DNA of 64,000 bases, from the NCBI RefSeq assembly GCF_018069625.1, contig NZ_CP072941.1, positions 1,984,001 to 2,048,000 of the forward strand, written 5' to 3'. A program made the translations under genes and the position numbers. The notes under the pieces were generated by a model. That model was given only the letters and a program-made list of their open reading frames with translations. It made no database searches and was not told where the DNA came from. Source of the DNA: Streptomyces yatensis (GTDB lineage Bacteria; Actinomycetota; Actinomycetes; Streptomycetales; Streptomycetaceae). Positions 15,585 through 23,416 of the stretch are shown piece by piece; the first letter of the stretch is position 1, and each line of letters starts with the position of its first letter.

Positions 15585-16895
15585 TCAGCTGCCGAGGGTG
15601 GCGCGCAGCCCGGGCTGCAGCCGTTCGGCGTGTGCGCGCACCATGTCGTCGCACAGCTCCCAGATCTGCTCGACGCGCAGGGCGGCGGCGGTCGCCGGGT
15701 CGGTCATGGCGGCGTGCCGGATGTGGCGCGGCTCGTCCTCCAGGGCGGCGCGCACCACGAGGTCGTTCATGCTGAGGTAGGTGCGGTTGAGCGCGGCGAG
15801 CTGCGGGGGCAGCGCTCCGGCCCGGGTCGGCTGGACACCGGACCGGTCGACCAGACACGGCACCTCGACCACGCCGTGGGCGGGGAGGTTCTCGATGAGG
15901 CCGTGGTTGGGCACATTGCCGTAGACGGTCCTGGGGGTGCCGGTCACCATCGAGTGGATGATCTGCGGGGCGTACTCCATGGTCCCCTCGACGTCGATGC
16001 AGGCACCGGCCGCGAGGTCGTCGCGGGTCCGCTCGTAGGCGGCGACGTTCTCGTCCACGATGCCGAGATAGGCGCCGATGGGCAGCCGCAGCCGCTCGAT
16101 CTCGCTGTCGTGGTGCAGATACCAGGGCACATACTCGGAGGAGTGCTCGCTGGTCTCGGTCGGGTAGTGGCCGAGCCGCCGGTACATGTCGACGCGCACC
16201 CGGCGCCGCAGCTGCTCGTTCTCGGCGATCAGCGCGTCCAGCCGGGGGTACAGGTCGGTGCCGTCGTGCTCGAAACGGAGCACCCACGCCTGGTGGTTGA
16301 CCCCGGCGGCGCGGTAGGTGATCTCGTCGAAGGGGACGTTCAGCAGGGCGCACAGGTCGTGCATGGTCCAGTACACCGAATGGCAGAGGCCGACCACCCG
16401 GGTCAGGCCGGTGGCCGCGGTGAGGTACTGCACGTTCATGGCCATCGGGTTGGTGTAGTTGAGCAGCCATGCCGCGGGGCATACGGCGGCGATGTCCTCG
16501 CCGAGCGCCTTGAGGAACGGGAAGGTGCGCAGGGCGCGGAAGATGCCGCCGACGCCGAGGGTGTCGCCGATGGTCTGCCGCACACCGTGGCGCGCGGGGA
16601 TCTCGAAGTCGGTGCGGGTGGCCTCCCCCATGCCGATCTGGACGAGGTTGATGACGAAGTCGGCGCCGTCGAGTGCCGCGCGCCGGTCGGCGTGTGCGGT
16701 GATGTGCGCGTCGGCGCCCCGCCGCTCGGCGATGTACCGGGCGGCGGCCTCGGCGGTGGCCAGGCGTTCCGCGTCGATGTCGTGCAGGGCGATCCGCGCG
16801 GTCTTCAGCTCCGGGAAGGCGAAGAGGTCCGCCAGCAGGCCCTGGGTGAAGACGACGCTTCCGGCGCCGATCAGCACGATTTTGGGATTGGTCAT
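15585..16895 (-). CDS. Glycoside hydrolase family 4 (alpha-galactosidase/alpha-glucosidase-like)
   Basis: A 436-residue cytoplasmic GH4 enzyme of usual length. The N-terminal NAD site is KIVLIGAGSVVF, and the metal-site motifs NYTNPMAM and GLCHSVYW give the Cys and His expected for Mn2+ binding. VGVDY-equivalent residues follow in AAGVNHQAWVL. GH4 enzymes use NAD+ and Mn2+ in an oxidation–elimination mechanism, usually on phosphorylated or free alpha-linked sugars taken up by the cell. The ATG at 16895 overlaps the PfkB stop by 4 bp (ATGA), so the two are translationally coupled. It is the last gene of the sugar operon, so it likely cuts the imported oligosaccharide. MelA-type substrate (galactose) is likely but not proven. 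Confidence 0.88.
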   Translation of the reverse strand: MTNPKIVLIGAGSVVFTQGLLADLFAFPELKTARIALHDIDAERLATAEAAARYIAERRGADAHITAHADRRAALDGADFVINLVQIGMGEATRTDFEIPARHGVRQTIGDTLGVGGIFRALRTFPFLKALGEDIAAVCPAAWLLNYTNPMAMNVQYLTAATGLTRVVGLCHSVYWTMHDLCALLNVPFDEITYRAAGVNHQAWVLRFEHDGTDLYPRLDALIAENEQLRRRVRVDMYRRLGHYPTETSEHSSEYVPWYLHHDSEIERLRLPIGAYLGIVDENVAAYERTRDDLAAGACIDVEGTMEYAPQIIHSMVTGTPRTVYGNVPNHGLIENLPAHGVVEVPCLVDRSGVQPTRAGALPPQLAALNRTYLSMNDLVVRAALEDEPRHIRHAAMTDPATAAALRVEQIWELCDDMVRAHAERLQPGLRATLGS

Positions 16896-17848
16896 GACGG
16901 GCTGTCTCCGTTGACGGTGAGGTGGGTGAGGGCTTCTTCCCAGGTGGGCTGGGCGGTGGTGCCGCCCGCGGCGCGGGTGGACAGCGCACCGCAGGCGGCG
17001 GCGAGGTCGAGTGCCTCGGCGATGGGCCGGCCCGCGAGCCGTGCGGCGAGGAAGCCCGCGTTGAAACTGTCGCCCGCGCCGACGGCGTCCTTTGGTGTCA
17101 CGCGGATGCCGGCGGTGGTGAGCAGGGTCCGGCCGTCGTGGCACAGGGCGCCGTCCGCACCGTTCTTGACGGCCACCAGCGGCACCTGGTGCGCGAGGAG
17201 TTCGGCGGCGGCCGCGACGGATGTGCCGTCGGTGCCGGCCAGCCGGTGCGCCTCGGCGGCGTTGGGCAGCAGGATGTCGGTCCGGGCGAGCACGGGCGCC
17301 AGCGCCGCGCGGTCCCATCGGCCGGAGGGGTCGTCGTTGGTGTCGAGCGAGGTGGTGACGCCCGCCGCGCGGGCGGTGTCGAAGAGGCCCGGCAGATCGG
17401 CGGCGAGCCCCGGCAGCAGGAAGTAGGACGCGGCGTGGACGTGCCGGGCCGAGGTCAGCAGGTGCTCGGGCACATCGCGCCCCGAGGTCGCGGCGAGGGT
17501 GCCCGGCGCGGTGAGGATGGCCCGGTCCTCCCCGCGGGTCACGATGACGGTGAGCGGTGTCGGCAGGCTCGGGTCCAGGTGCAGCCCGCTGATGTCGACG
17601 CCTTGTGCCGCGAGGCGGTCGCGCATGTAGTGTCCGGCGCCGTCGTCCCCGACGCGTCCGGCGAAGGCCACCCGCAGCCCCAGCCGGGCGGCGCCGCACG
17701 CGGTGATCGCGGCGGAGCCGCCGAGGGTGAGCGCGCCGCTGTCGATGAGCTGTTCGCGCTGGCCGAAGGCGAGTGGGGTGGTGAGCGGTCCGACGATGAC
17801 GTCCGGGTTGGCGTCCCCGATGACGAGCAGGTCGAAGGTGGGCGGCAT
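16892..17848 (-). CDS. PfkB-family carbohydrate kinase
   Basis: A 318-residue ribokinase-fold kinase. The N-terminal sugar-binding region contains GGSAAITACGAARLG (about residue 42), and the C-terminal signature DAVGAGDSFNAGFLA (about residue 248) carries the anion hole and catalytic Asp. PfkB kinases phosphorylate sugars such as fructose, ribose, tagatose or 2-keto-deoxygluconate with ATP. It overlaps the GH4 gene by 4 bp and follows the ABC permeases, so it should phosphorylate a sugar released after import. ATG 17848 begins MPPTFDLLVIGDANPDVIV, the usual family start. Substrate unknown. Confidence 0.9.
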   Translation of the reverse strand: MPPTFDLLVIGDANPDVIVGPLTTPLAFGQREQLIDSGALTLGGSAAITACGAARLGLRVAFAGRVGDDGAGHYMRDRLAAQGVDISGLHLDPSLPTPLTVIVTRGEDRAILTAPGTLAATSGRDVPEHLLTSARHVHAASYFLLPGLAADLPGLFDTARAAGVTTSLDTNDDPSGRWDRAALAPVLARTDILLPNAAEAHRLAGTDGTSVAAAAELLAHQVPLVAVKNGADGALCHDGRTLLTTAGIRVTPKDAVGAGDSFNAGFLAARLAGRPIAEALDLAAACGALSTRAAGGTTAQPTWEEALTHLTVNGDSPS

Positions 17849-17894
17849 ACGGCTTCCTGACGAGTGGTGACGGAGGGGCGGTGCGGGGCGGTGG

Positions 17895-18806
17895 TCAGCC
17901 CTTGAGGCCGGTGGAGGTGATGGACCGGACGAAGGTCTTCTGGGCCGCGAGGAAAGCGAGCAGCACCGGCAGGACGGTGATGACGTTTCCCGCCATCACG
18001 GCCGACCACTGGGTGTGGTGCTGGCCCCGGAAGGTGGTCAGGCCCAGTTGGAGGGTGTAGTTGGCGTCGTGGTTCAGGGCGATGAGCGGCCACGACAGGT
18101 CGTTCCAGGTGGTGAGGAAGGTGAGGACGGCGACGGTGCTCAGCGCGGGGCGGGACAGCGGGACCACGATCTGGAACAGCACCCGCAGCCGCGAACACCC
18201 GTCGATCCAGGCGGCCTCCTCCAGTTCCCTGGGCAGGGAGAGGAAGAACTGCCGCAGCAGGAACACCGCGAACGGCGTCACCAGGGACGGCACGATCAGC
18301 GCCCCGAGGGTGTCGACGAGGCCCAGCTTCCGCATGACCAGAAAGGTCGGGATCATCGTCAGCTGGAATGGGATGGCCATGGTGGCCAGCATCAGGACCA
18401 GCAGCACCCGGGACCCGCCGAACCGCATCCGGGCGAAGGCGTAGCCGCCCAGCGTCCCCAGCAGCAGGTTCGACACGACCGCGACGGCCGAGACGATCAG
18501 GGAGTTGGCGAACCAGCGCGGGAACATCGCGTTGCCGAGGACGAAGCGGTAGCCGCCCAGATGGATCCCGGAGGGCCAGAGCGCCGGCGGGAACCGGTTG
18601 ATCTCCGCGTCGCTCATCACGGAACTGAGCCCCAGCCAGATCAGCGGCACGGCGAAGAGCAGCGCCAGTGGCGCGAGCAGCAGATGCCACGGGCTGAACG
18701 GCAGCCGGAACCGGCGCCGTGGGCGGGCCACGGGCTCCCCGGTGGTCCGGCCGACCGGCCGGAGCCGGTCGGTGGCGCTCCCGGGGAGGTGGGACAGGTC
18801 CGTCAT
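17895..18806 (-). CDS. Sugar ABC transporter permease, MalG type
   Basis: A 303-residue inner-membrane permease with six predicted helices (first at FSPWHLLLAPLALLFAVPLIW) and the EAA loop EEAAWIDGCSRLRVLFQIVVP (about residue 195), which contacts the ATPase. It is the second of two carbohydrate-uptake (CUT1) permeases; its ATG overlaps the preceding permease stop by 4 bp. No ATPase gene is present; in Streptomyces a shared ATPase such as MsiK commonly serves several such systems. Confidence 0.92.
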   Translation of the reverse strand: MTDLSHLPGSATDRLRPVGRTTGEPVARPRRRFRLPFSPWHLLLAPLALLFAVPLIWLGLSSVMSDAEINRFPPALWPSGIHLGGYRFVLGNAMFPRWFANSLIVSAVAVVSNLLLGTLGGYAFARMRFGGSRVLLVLMLATMAIPFQLTMIPTFLVMRKLGLVDTLGALIVPSLVTPFAVFLLRQFFLSLPRELEEAAWIDGCSRLRVLFQIVVPLSRPALSTVAVLTFLTTWNDLSWPLIALNHDANYTLQLGLTTFRGQHHTQWSAVMAGNVITVLPVLLAFLAAQKTFVRSITSTGLKG

Positions 18807-19753
18807 GACGTGGCTCCCTCGATGCGGCGGTCGTCGCGGCGCCGGACCAGCCGCAGCCCGGCGGCGACCACGAGCAGGGCGACGCCGAGGACGTAGGCCG
18901 CCGCGGCCCCGTATCCGGCGGTGAAGTTACGGAAGGCCTGCTCCCACACGAAGTAGACGATCACGGTGGTGGATCCGAGCGGACCGCCCTTCGTCGTCAC
19001 GTACACCAGGTCGAAGACCTGCAGCGCGCTGATCGTCTGCCAGAGCAGCAGGAACACACTGACCGGCGCGATGGTGGGCAGGGTGACATGGCGCAGCACA
19101 TGGCGGCGTTCCGCGCCGTCGAGGGTGGCGGCCTCGATGAGTTCCTTGGGTACGTCCTGGAGGGCGGCGAGGTAGATCACGACGCAGAAGCCGGTGCCGC
19201 TCCACAACGAGATGGCCACCAGGACCAGCAGGGCCTGGGCCGGATCGGACAGGAACCCCTGTGGGGAGAGCCCGAGCCGGTGCAGCAGCGCGTTGGCCGC
19301 GCCGAACTCCGGGTCGAGGATGAAGGAGAACAGGACGCCCTGGGCGGCGGCGGAGACCACGAACGGCACGAAGAGCAGGGTGCGGTACAGCCCGGAGAAC
19401 CGGATGCGGCGGTTGAGGACCAGCGCGAGCGCCAGTCCCAGGCCGATGCTCAGCGGCACATACAGCGCGGTGTACACCAGGGTGTTGCGCACGGCCTGGG
19501 CGAACTGCGGATCGTCCGCGAGCTGGCGGTAGTTGTCCCAGCCCACCCAGACGCTCGGGGTGAGGAGGTCGCTGTACTGGAACGACAGCAGCAGCGACCA
19601 CAGGACGGGGACGACGCTCAGGCCCAGGATGACCAGGACGGAGGGGAGGACGAACGCCCAGGCCGTCGCGGCCTCCCGGCGGCCCCTGCGGCGTGCGGGC
19701 CCGGCCGGTGTTCGCGGCGCCGGGCGGGTGATGGGGGTGGGCAGACGGGACAT
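18803..19753 (-). CDS. Sugar ABC transporter permease, MalF type
   Basis: A 316-residue CUT1 permease with six membrane helices and the EAA motif EAATLDGAERRHVLRHVTLP (about residue 205). An Arg/Pro-rich cytoplasmic N terminus (residues 1–30) precedes helix 1 (AFVLPSVLVILGLSVVPVL). It follows the binding protein by 10 bp and overlaps the next permease by 4 bp, so the three are co-transcribed and made in matched amounts. It forms the membrane pore with its MalG partner. Confidence 0.92.
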   Translation of the reverse strand: MSRLPTPITRPAPRTPAGPARRRGRREAATAWAFVLPSVLVILGLSVVPVLWSLLLSFQYSDLLTPSVWVGWDNYRQLADDPQFAQAVRNTLVYTALYVPLSIGLGLALALVLNRRIRFSGLYRTLLFVPFVVSAAAQGVLFSFILDPEFGAANALLHRLGLSPQGFLSDPAQALLVLVAISLWSGTGFCVVIYLAALQDVPKELIEAATLDGAERRHVLRHVTLPTIAPVSVFLLLWQTISALQVFDLVYVTTKGGPLGSTTVIVYFVWEQAFRNFTAGYGAAAAYVLGVALLVVAAGLRLVRRRDDRRIEGATS

Positions 19754-19763
19754 GTGTCGCTCC

Positions 19764-21092
19764 TCAACGCACCTTGGCCATGGCGGCGTTGGCTTCGTCC
19801 GCGCACCGCCGCAGCGCCTTCGCCGGGGTGCTCTTCCCGAGCAGGACGGCGGTGATGGCCTCGCCGAACGGCATGGAGATCTTGGGGTAGGCCCGGTCGA
19901 CGGGCCGTACCCGCGCGGTCTGAAGCACCTCGGTGAACACCGAGAGACCGGGCACCTCGGCCGCGTGCTTCCGCCACTTCGGTCGGCGCTCGGCGGCCCG
20001 GCTCTGCGGCAGGCTGCCCGCCTCGGAGTCCCACTGGTAGGCCTGTTCGGGCTCCATGAGCCAGCCGATGAAGGTCCGGGCGGCCTTCAGCCGCGCGGAG
20101 CCGTTGTCGAACACGCTCCAGGTGTCGGGTCCTGAGATCGTCACCGACCGGCCGTGGAAGCCGGGCAGCGGGACGACGTGATAGTCGATCTTCGCCTGGC
20201 GGATGTCGGGCAGCTGCCAGGGGCCGGTGCCGACCATGCCCAGCCGGCCGGTGGCGAACGCCTGGTACATCTGCTCACCGCCGGGCTTGGGGTCGACGTA
20301 GACGCTGCGGTCCCGGGCGAGCGCGGCGAGCACATCGAGGGAGCGGACACCGGGTTCGCCCGCGAATCCGATCTCCCGCTTGCCCTTGGCGATGACCTCA
20401 CCGCCCAGGTCCCAGATCATGGGCCACATCCGCCACACCGTGTCCTCGTCGCCCGCGCCGGGCCAGCCGGTGCCGAACGTGCCCTTGCCGCGGTCGGTGA
20501 GCTTCCGGGCCATGTCGATGAAGTCCTGCCAGGTCCAGCCCGGTGCGGGCAGCTCCAGCCGGGCCTCGCGGAAGAGCTTCTTGTTGCACACCACGGCGAG
20601 CGAGTCCAGCACCGCGGGCACCGCACGGACCACACCGTCGACCATGACGCCCTCCCGGGCGGCCGGCCAGTACTGGTTCCAGGGCACCGGCTGGGACTCC
20701 ACGACCGATGTCATGTCCGCGAGCTGGGGACTTCTGGCGACGCTCGCCAGGTCGGAGCCGAAGATGTAGGCCACGTCGGGTGGCGACTGGGCGACGAGAC
20801 CGGCCATCACCTTCTGCAGCATGTCGTCGGCCAGCACCCCGCCGCCGATGTCGACCCGTATCCCGGGGTGGCTTCGGTGGAAGGTGGCCACGAGCCGTTT
20901 GAACGCCTTCAGCGAGGGGCCGTTCTGCCCGTGCCACACCTCGATGTGGACGGTTCCGTCGGAGTCCACGCCCAGGCCGGTCCCGCATCCCGCCACCGCC
21001 GTACCCGCTGCCGCGGTGAGCGCCAGCGCGCCGCCACCGCGCAGGATGCCACGGCGCGAGGGCCCGCCCCGGCCGCTGCGGACCGCGTCCAT
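19764..21092 (-). CDS. Extracellular sugar-binding lipoprotein
   Basis: A 442-residue family 1 solute-binding lipoprotein. The N terminus has twin arginines (SRRGILRGGGALAL) and a lipobox AVAGC (Cys at about residue 35), so it may be exported by Tat and anchored by lipid. The mature part begins VHIEVWHGQNGPSLKAFKRLVATFH, typical of sugar-binding proteins, and contains the family's late motif FIGWLMEPEQAYQW. I choose ATG 21092, preceded by GGAGG five bases upstream; the frame is open to 21356 but lacks signals there. It heads the operon with two permeases, a PfkB kinase and GH4. The oligosaccharide it binds is not known; the adjacent GH114 points to galactose or galactosamine. Confidence 0.92.
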   Translation of the reverse strand: MDAVRSGRGGPSRRGILRGGGALALTAAAGTAVAGCGTGLGVDSDGTVHIEVWHGQNGPSLKAFKRLVATFHRSHPGIRVDIGGGVLADDMLQKVMAGLVAQSPPDVAYIFGSDLASVARSPQLADMTSVVESQPVPWNQYWPAAREGVMVDGVVRAVPAVLDSLAVVCNKKLFREARLELPAPGWTWQDFIDMARKLTDRGKGTFGTGWPGAGDEDTVWRMWPMIWDLGGEVIAKGKREIGFAGEPGVRSLDVLAALARDRSVYVDPKPGGEQMYQAFATGRLGMVGTGPWQLPDIRQAKIDYHVVPLPGFHGRSVTISGPDTWSVFDNGSARLKAARTFIGWLMEPEQAYQWDSEAGSLPQSRAAERRPKWRKHAAEVPGLSVFTEVLQTARVRPVDRAYPKISMPFGEAITAVLLGKSTPAKALRRCADEANAAMAKVR

Positions 21093-21118
21093 GTCTGCCT
21101 CCAGAAGTTCGCTGGATA

Positions 21119-21147
21119 TGTGGCCGCCGCGGTTCGCGGCGGCCACA
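21119..21147 (-). terminator. Terminator between GH114 and the sugar operon
   Basis: A perfect 12-bp stem, TGTGGCCGCCGC (21119–21130) and its complement (21136–21147), with a 5-nt loop, lies 17 bp past the GH114 stop and 27 bp before the binding-protein start. It should end most GH114 transcripts or attenuate readthrough into the operon. Confidence 0.7.
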
Positions 21148-21163
21148 CCGTCCCCGGCCAGGA

Positions 21164-22003
21164 CTACGGGCAGGTCTTGCGGACGTAGCCGTCCTCGCCC
21201 TTGGGCAGCACATCGCGGTCGCGCTGGACGACGCTCACCCGGTCGCCGTACTCGCAGGCGTTCTTCATCCCGGCGTTCGTGTACTCGATGAAGATGGCGT
21301 GGTCCCCGAACTCCGCCACGTAGTCGGCGCACTCGTTGTAATCGGGGTTGCCGCACTCCTCGGCGATGGCGAAGTCGAGGCCGTTGGCCGCGTGATTCCC
21401 GGCCAGCTCCACGGTGTTCTTCTGACCGACCGCAAGGCCCTTGCCGTGACCGTAGGCGGACAGCATCCGGATGTAGGTCTGGGCGTGCTCCTCGGTGATC
21501 CGGCCCTCGACGACATCACGGGTGAAGGTGTCGAAGTTGTCCAGCTCCAGCGCGTTGAAGCCCTTGGCGGCGCATTCGTCGATCTGGGCGTCGATCCTCT
21601 CCGCGATGCCCTCGCGCTTCTTCTCGGTGGTGATGTCGAGGATCGCCTCGTCCCAGTCCGTGTCGATGATGACGTCACCGTCGTCGTTCTTGAGCAGCAG
21701 GTCGGAGGGCCAGTCATCCGGGCCGCCGGGCTGGCCGGTCTTCTGCGTCTGGAAGGCGTTGACGTAACAGATGTTGTACAGACCGGGCGCCGGGGAGGCG
21801 CTGTGGTCACGGCTGACGACCCGCACCCCGGACGGCGGGGTGTACGCCCCGCCGATCTGGTAGTCGAAGCCGGCGTGGACCGGCGGAAGGGCGGCCGAGG
21901 TGGCCGAGGCGGGGGCGGGGGCGAGAACGCCGGCCGCGGCGGCCGCGGCGCATGCCACGGCGGCGCCCACAGTGGTACGGATGCGCGAACGGTTCAGGCT
22001 CAT
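21164..22003 (-). CDS. Secreted endo-alpha-1,4-polygalactosaminidase-like protein (GH114)
   Basis: A 279-residue exported TIM-barrel protein. The signal peptide (residues ~1–40) is rich in Ala (VACAAAAAAGVLAPAPASA). The GH114/TM1410-type core shows FDYQIGG, YNICYVNAFQTQK, then DWDEAILDITTEKKREGI, and the family's FNALELDNFDTF with the acidic pair, followed by GLDFAIAEECG. Cysteines suggest disulfides. GH114 enzymes cut alpha-1,4-galactosamine, as in fungal galactosaminogalactan. I choose ATG 22003 because GGAG lies at correct spacing before it, while ATG 22018 has no site. It lies just upstream of a sugar-uptake operon, though a strong hairpin separates them. Confidence 0.82.
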   Translation of the reverse strand: MSLNRSRIRTTVGAAVACAAAAAAGVLAPAPASATSAALPPVHAGFDYQIGGAYTPPSGVRVVSRDHSASPAPGLYNICYVNAFQTQKTGQPGGPDDWPSDLLLKNDDGDVIIDTDWDEAILDITTEKKREGIAERIDAQIDECAAKGFNALELDNFDTFTRDVVEGRITEEHAQTYIRMLSAYGHGKGLAVGQKNTVELAGNHAANGLDFAIAEECGNPDYNECADYVAEFGDHAIFIEYTNAGMKNACEYGDRVSVVQRDRDVLPKGEDGYVRKTCP

Positions 22004-22308
22004 CGCTGAGAGCTCCATGATCCGTGGGCACGGCCCCGCCTCGGTCGCAGACAGCGACCTGGCGACTCGGGCCGGACTCGCGGCGGGGCCGCATACCGGC
22101 TGGGCGTACCTCTGTCGCCGAGCATTCGACATCGGCGTGCCAGGGAGTAAACCGATCAAACCGAGCCACGTCAAGAGCGTGAAACTGCTCAGTGTCGGCT
22201 CGGAACACGCACAAGCGATCAGCACGGAGGGGCGCCACGGCGGACATCACGCACAGATGCGGACATGCCGACGCGCGGGAACCCGTCGGTCCCCGCGCGC
22301 CGAACACA
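22004..22308. other. Control region upstream of GH114; no gene seen
   Basis: About 305 bp between the GH114 start and the end of the DUF742 gene. The stretch 22140–22215 is AT-richer (AGTAAACCGATCAAACC…GTGAAACTGCTC) and is the likely promoter area for GH114. I see no convincing small gene and no strong terminator for the conservon transcript. Confidence 0.4.
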
Positions 22309-22923
22309 CTAGATCCGCCGGAGTCCCACCAGCACTCTCTCCATCAGGGCGCGGTCCGGCGCGGCACCCTCCTCGGAGGCGGTCCGGTGCACGACGATCA
22401 GCCCGCGCTCGGCCAGGTCGCCGAGCAGGACCTTGGCCACCCCCAGCGGCACCAGGAGCATGGCCGCCACCTCGGCCACCGACCTCGGCTCCTGACACAG
22501 CGCGATCACCGGGCGGTGGTCGGCCTGCACGACGTCGGTGGAGCGGTGACCCAGCTCGGTGGTGGTCACCAGGGTCTCGACCTCGAAGTGGTGGTGGGAC
22601 CTGGTCCGGCCGCCCGTCCATGAGTAGGCGCGCACGAGCGCGGCCGGGCCCTGGCTCTCGTCGTGCTCGGACTCCCAGGCAGCCGGCCCCTCGTCCTCCG
22701 GCGACGCCCTCGGGAAGGATCCCCCGGGCTCCTCGGGACGGCCGTCCCCGCCCTCACGGCGGGCCGGGGACTCCGGCGTGCCGTCGGACCGGGATGCCTT
22801 CCGCCCGCGTCGCCCTTTGCCGAAGCTGAAGGCGTTGAGCACGTCGGCGAAGGTCTGTTCGTCCTCCGCCCCCTGTTCTCTCCCAGGTCCCTGCCCGGAA
22901 GGGCCTTCACCGGTGCTCATCAT
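22309..22923 (-). CDS. cvnC: DUF742 protein, conservon component CvnC
   Basis: A 204-residue DUF742 protein. The N-terminal ~95 residues are charged and Pro/Gly-rich, and the DUF742 winged-helix-like domain occupies ~95–204 (LVRAYSWTGGRT, then VIALCQEPRSVAEVAAMLLVPLGVAKVLLGDLAERGLIVVH). In conservons this protein works with a membrane kinase (CvnA), a roadblock protein (CvnB) and a GTPase (CvnD) as a membrane-associated, G-protein-like complex that affects development and antibiotic production. Two ATGs are adjacent (22923, 22920), both very close to GGGGAG, so the second may be used. It lies 13 bp after the roadblock gene. The expected CvnD does not follow. Confidence 0.88.
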   Translation of the reverse strand: MMSTGEGPSGQGPGREQGAEDEQTFADVLNAFSFGKGRRGRKASRSDGTPESPARREGGDGRPEEPGGSFPRASPEDEGPAAWESEHDESQGPAALVRAYSWTGGRTRSHHHFEVETLVTTTELGHRSTDVVQADHRPVIALCQEPRSVAEVAAMLLVPLGVAKVLLGDLAERGLIVVHRTASEEGAAPDRALMERVLVGLRRI

Positions 22924-22936
22924 CTCCCCGTCCGGC

Positions 22937-23386
22937 CTATTGGGCTGCTGTCCGCTTCACGCCCTGCAGGTTCAGCTGCTGCAGCTCAGCGCGGAGCTCC
23001 GGGGTCAGCATCTCGCCGACCTGGTCGACCAGTACGGTCATCTCGTAGGCCACCTGACCGATCTCGCAGTCCGGCGCCGCCAGCACCACGAGGCATGAGC
23101 CGTCCTCGATCGACATCAGGAGCATGTTCCCGAGCTCCATCTGGATGACCGAGGACCGCACATCACCGGTCATCAGGCACTGCGCGGCGCCCTGGATCAG
23201 GCTGATGGCCCCCGCGGCAATGGTGGCGACCTGCTCGGCCCGCTCGGCCGCCAGCCCGTCCGACGCGGTGAGCAACAGTCCGTCGGCCGAGACCACCACG
23301 GCGTGCGCCACATTGGGCACACGCTCGGTGAAATTGGTGACCAGCCATCCGAACTGGCTCACCTCCCGCAGCTGGGGTGAGGTCAT
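22937..23386 (-). CDS. cvnB: Roadblock/LC7-domain protein, conservon component CvnB
   Basis: A 149-residue protein, nearly all one roadblock/LC7 domain (GWLVTNFTERVPNVAHAVVVSADGLLLTASDGL… IQMELGNMLLMSIEDGSCLVVLAAPDCEIGQVAYEMTVLV). Bacterial roadblock proteins regulate small GTPases and dimerise. It sits 30 bp after the sensor kinase and 13 bp before cvnC on the same strand, the standard conservon order. The absence of the GTPase gene leaves its usual partner unknown here. Confidence 0.92.
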   Translation of the reverse strand: MTSPQLREVSQFGWLVTNFTERVPNVAHAVVVSADGLLLTASDGLAAERAEQVATIAAGAISLIQGAAQCLMTGDVRSSVIQMELGNMLLMSIEDGSCLVVLAAPDCEIGQVAYEMTVLVDQVGEMLTPELRAELQQLNLQGVKRTAAQ

Positions 23387-23416
23387 GGGTTCTTCCTGTC
23401 CATCTTCGCTGAGACC

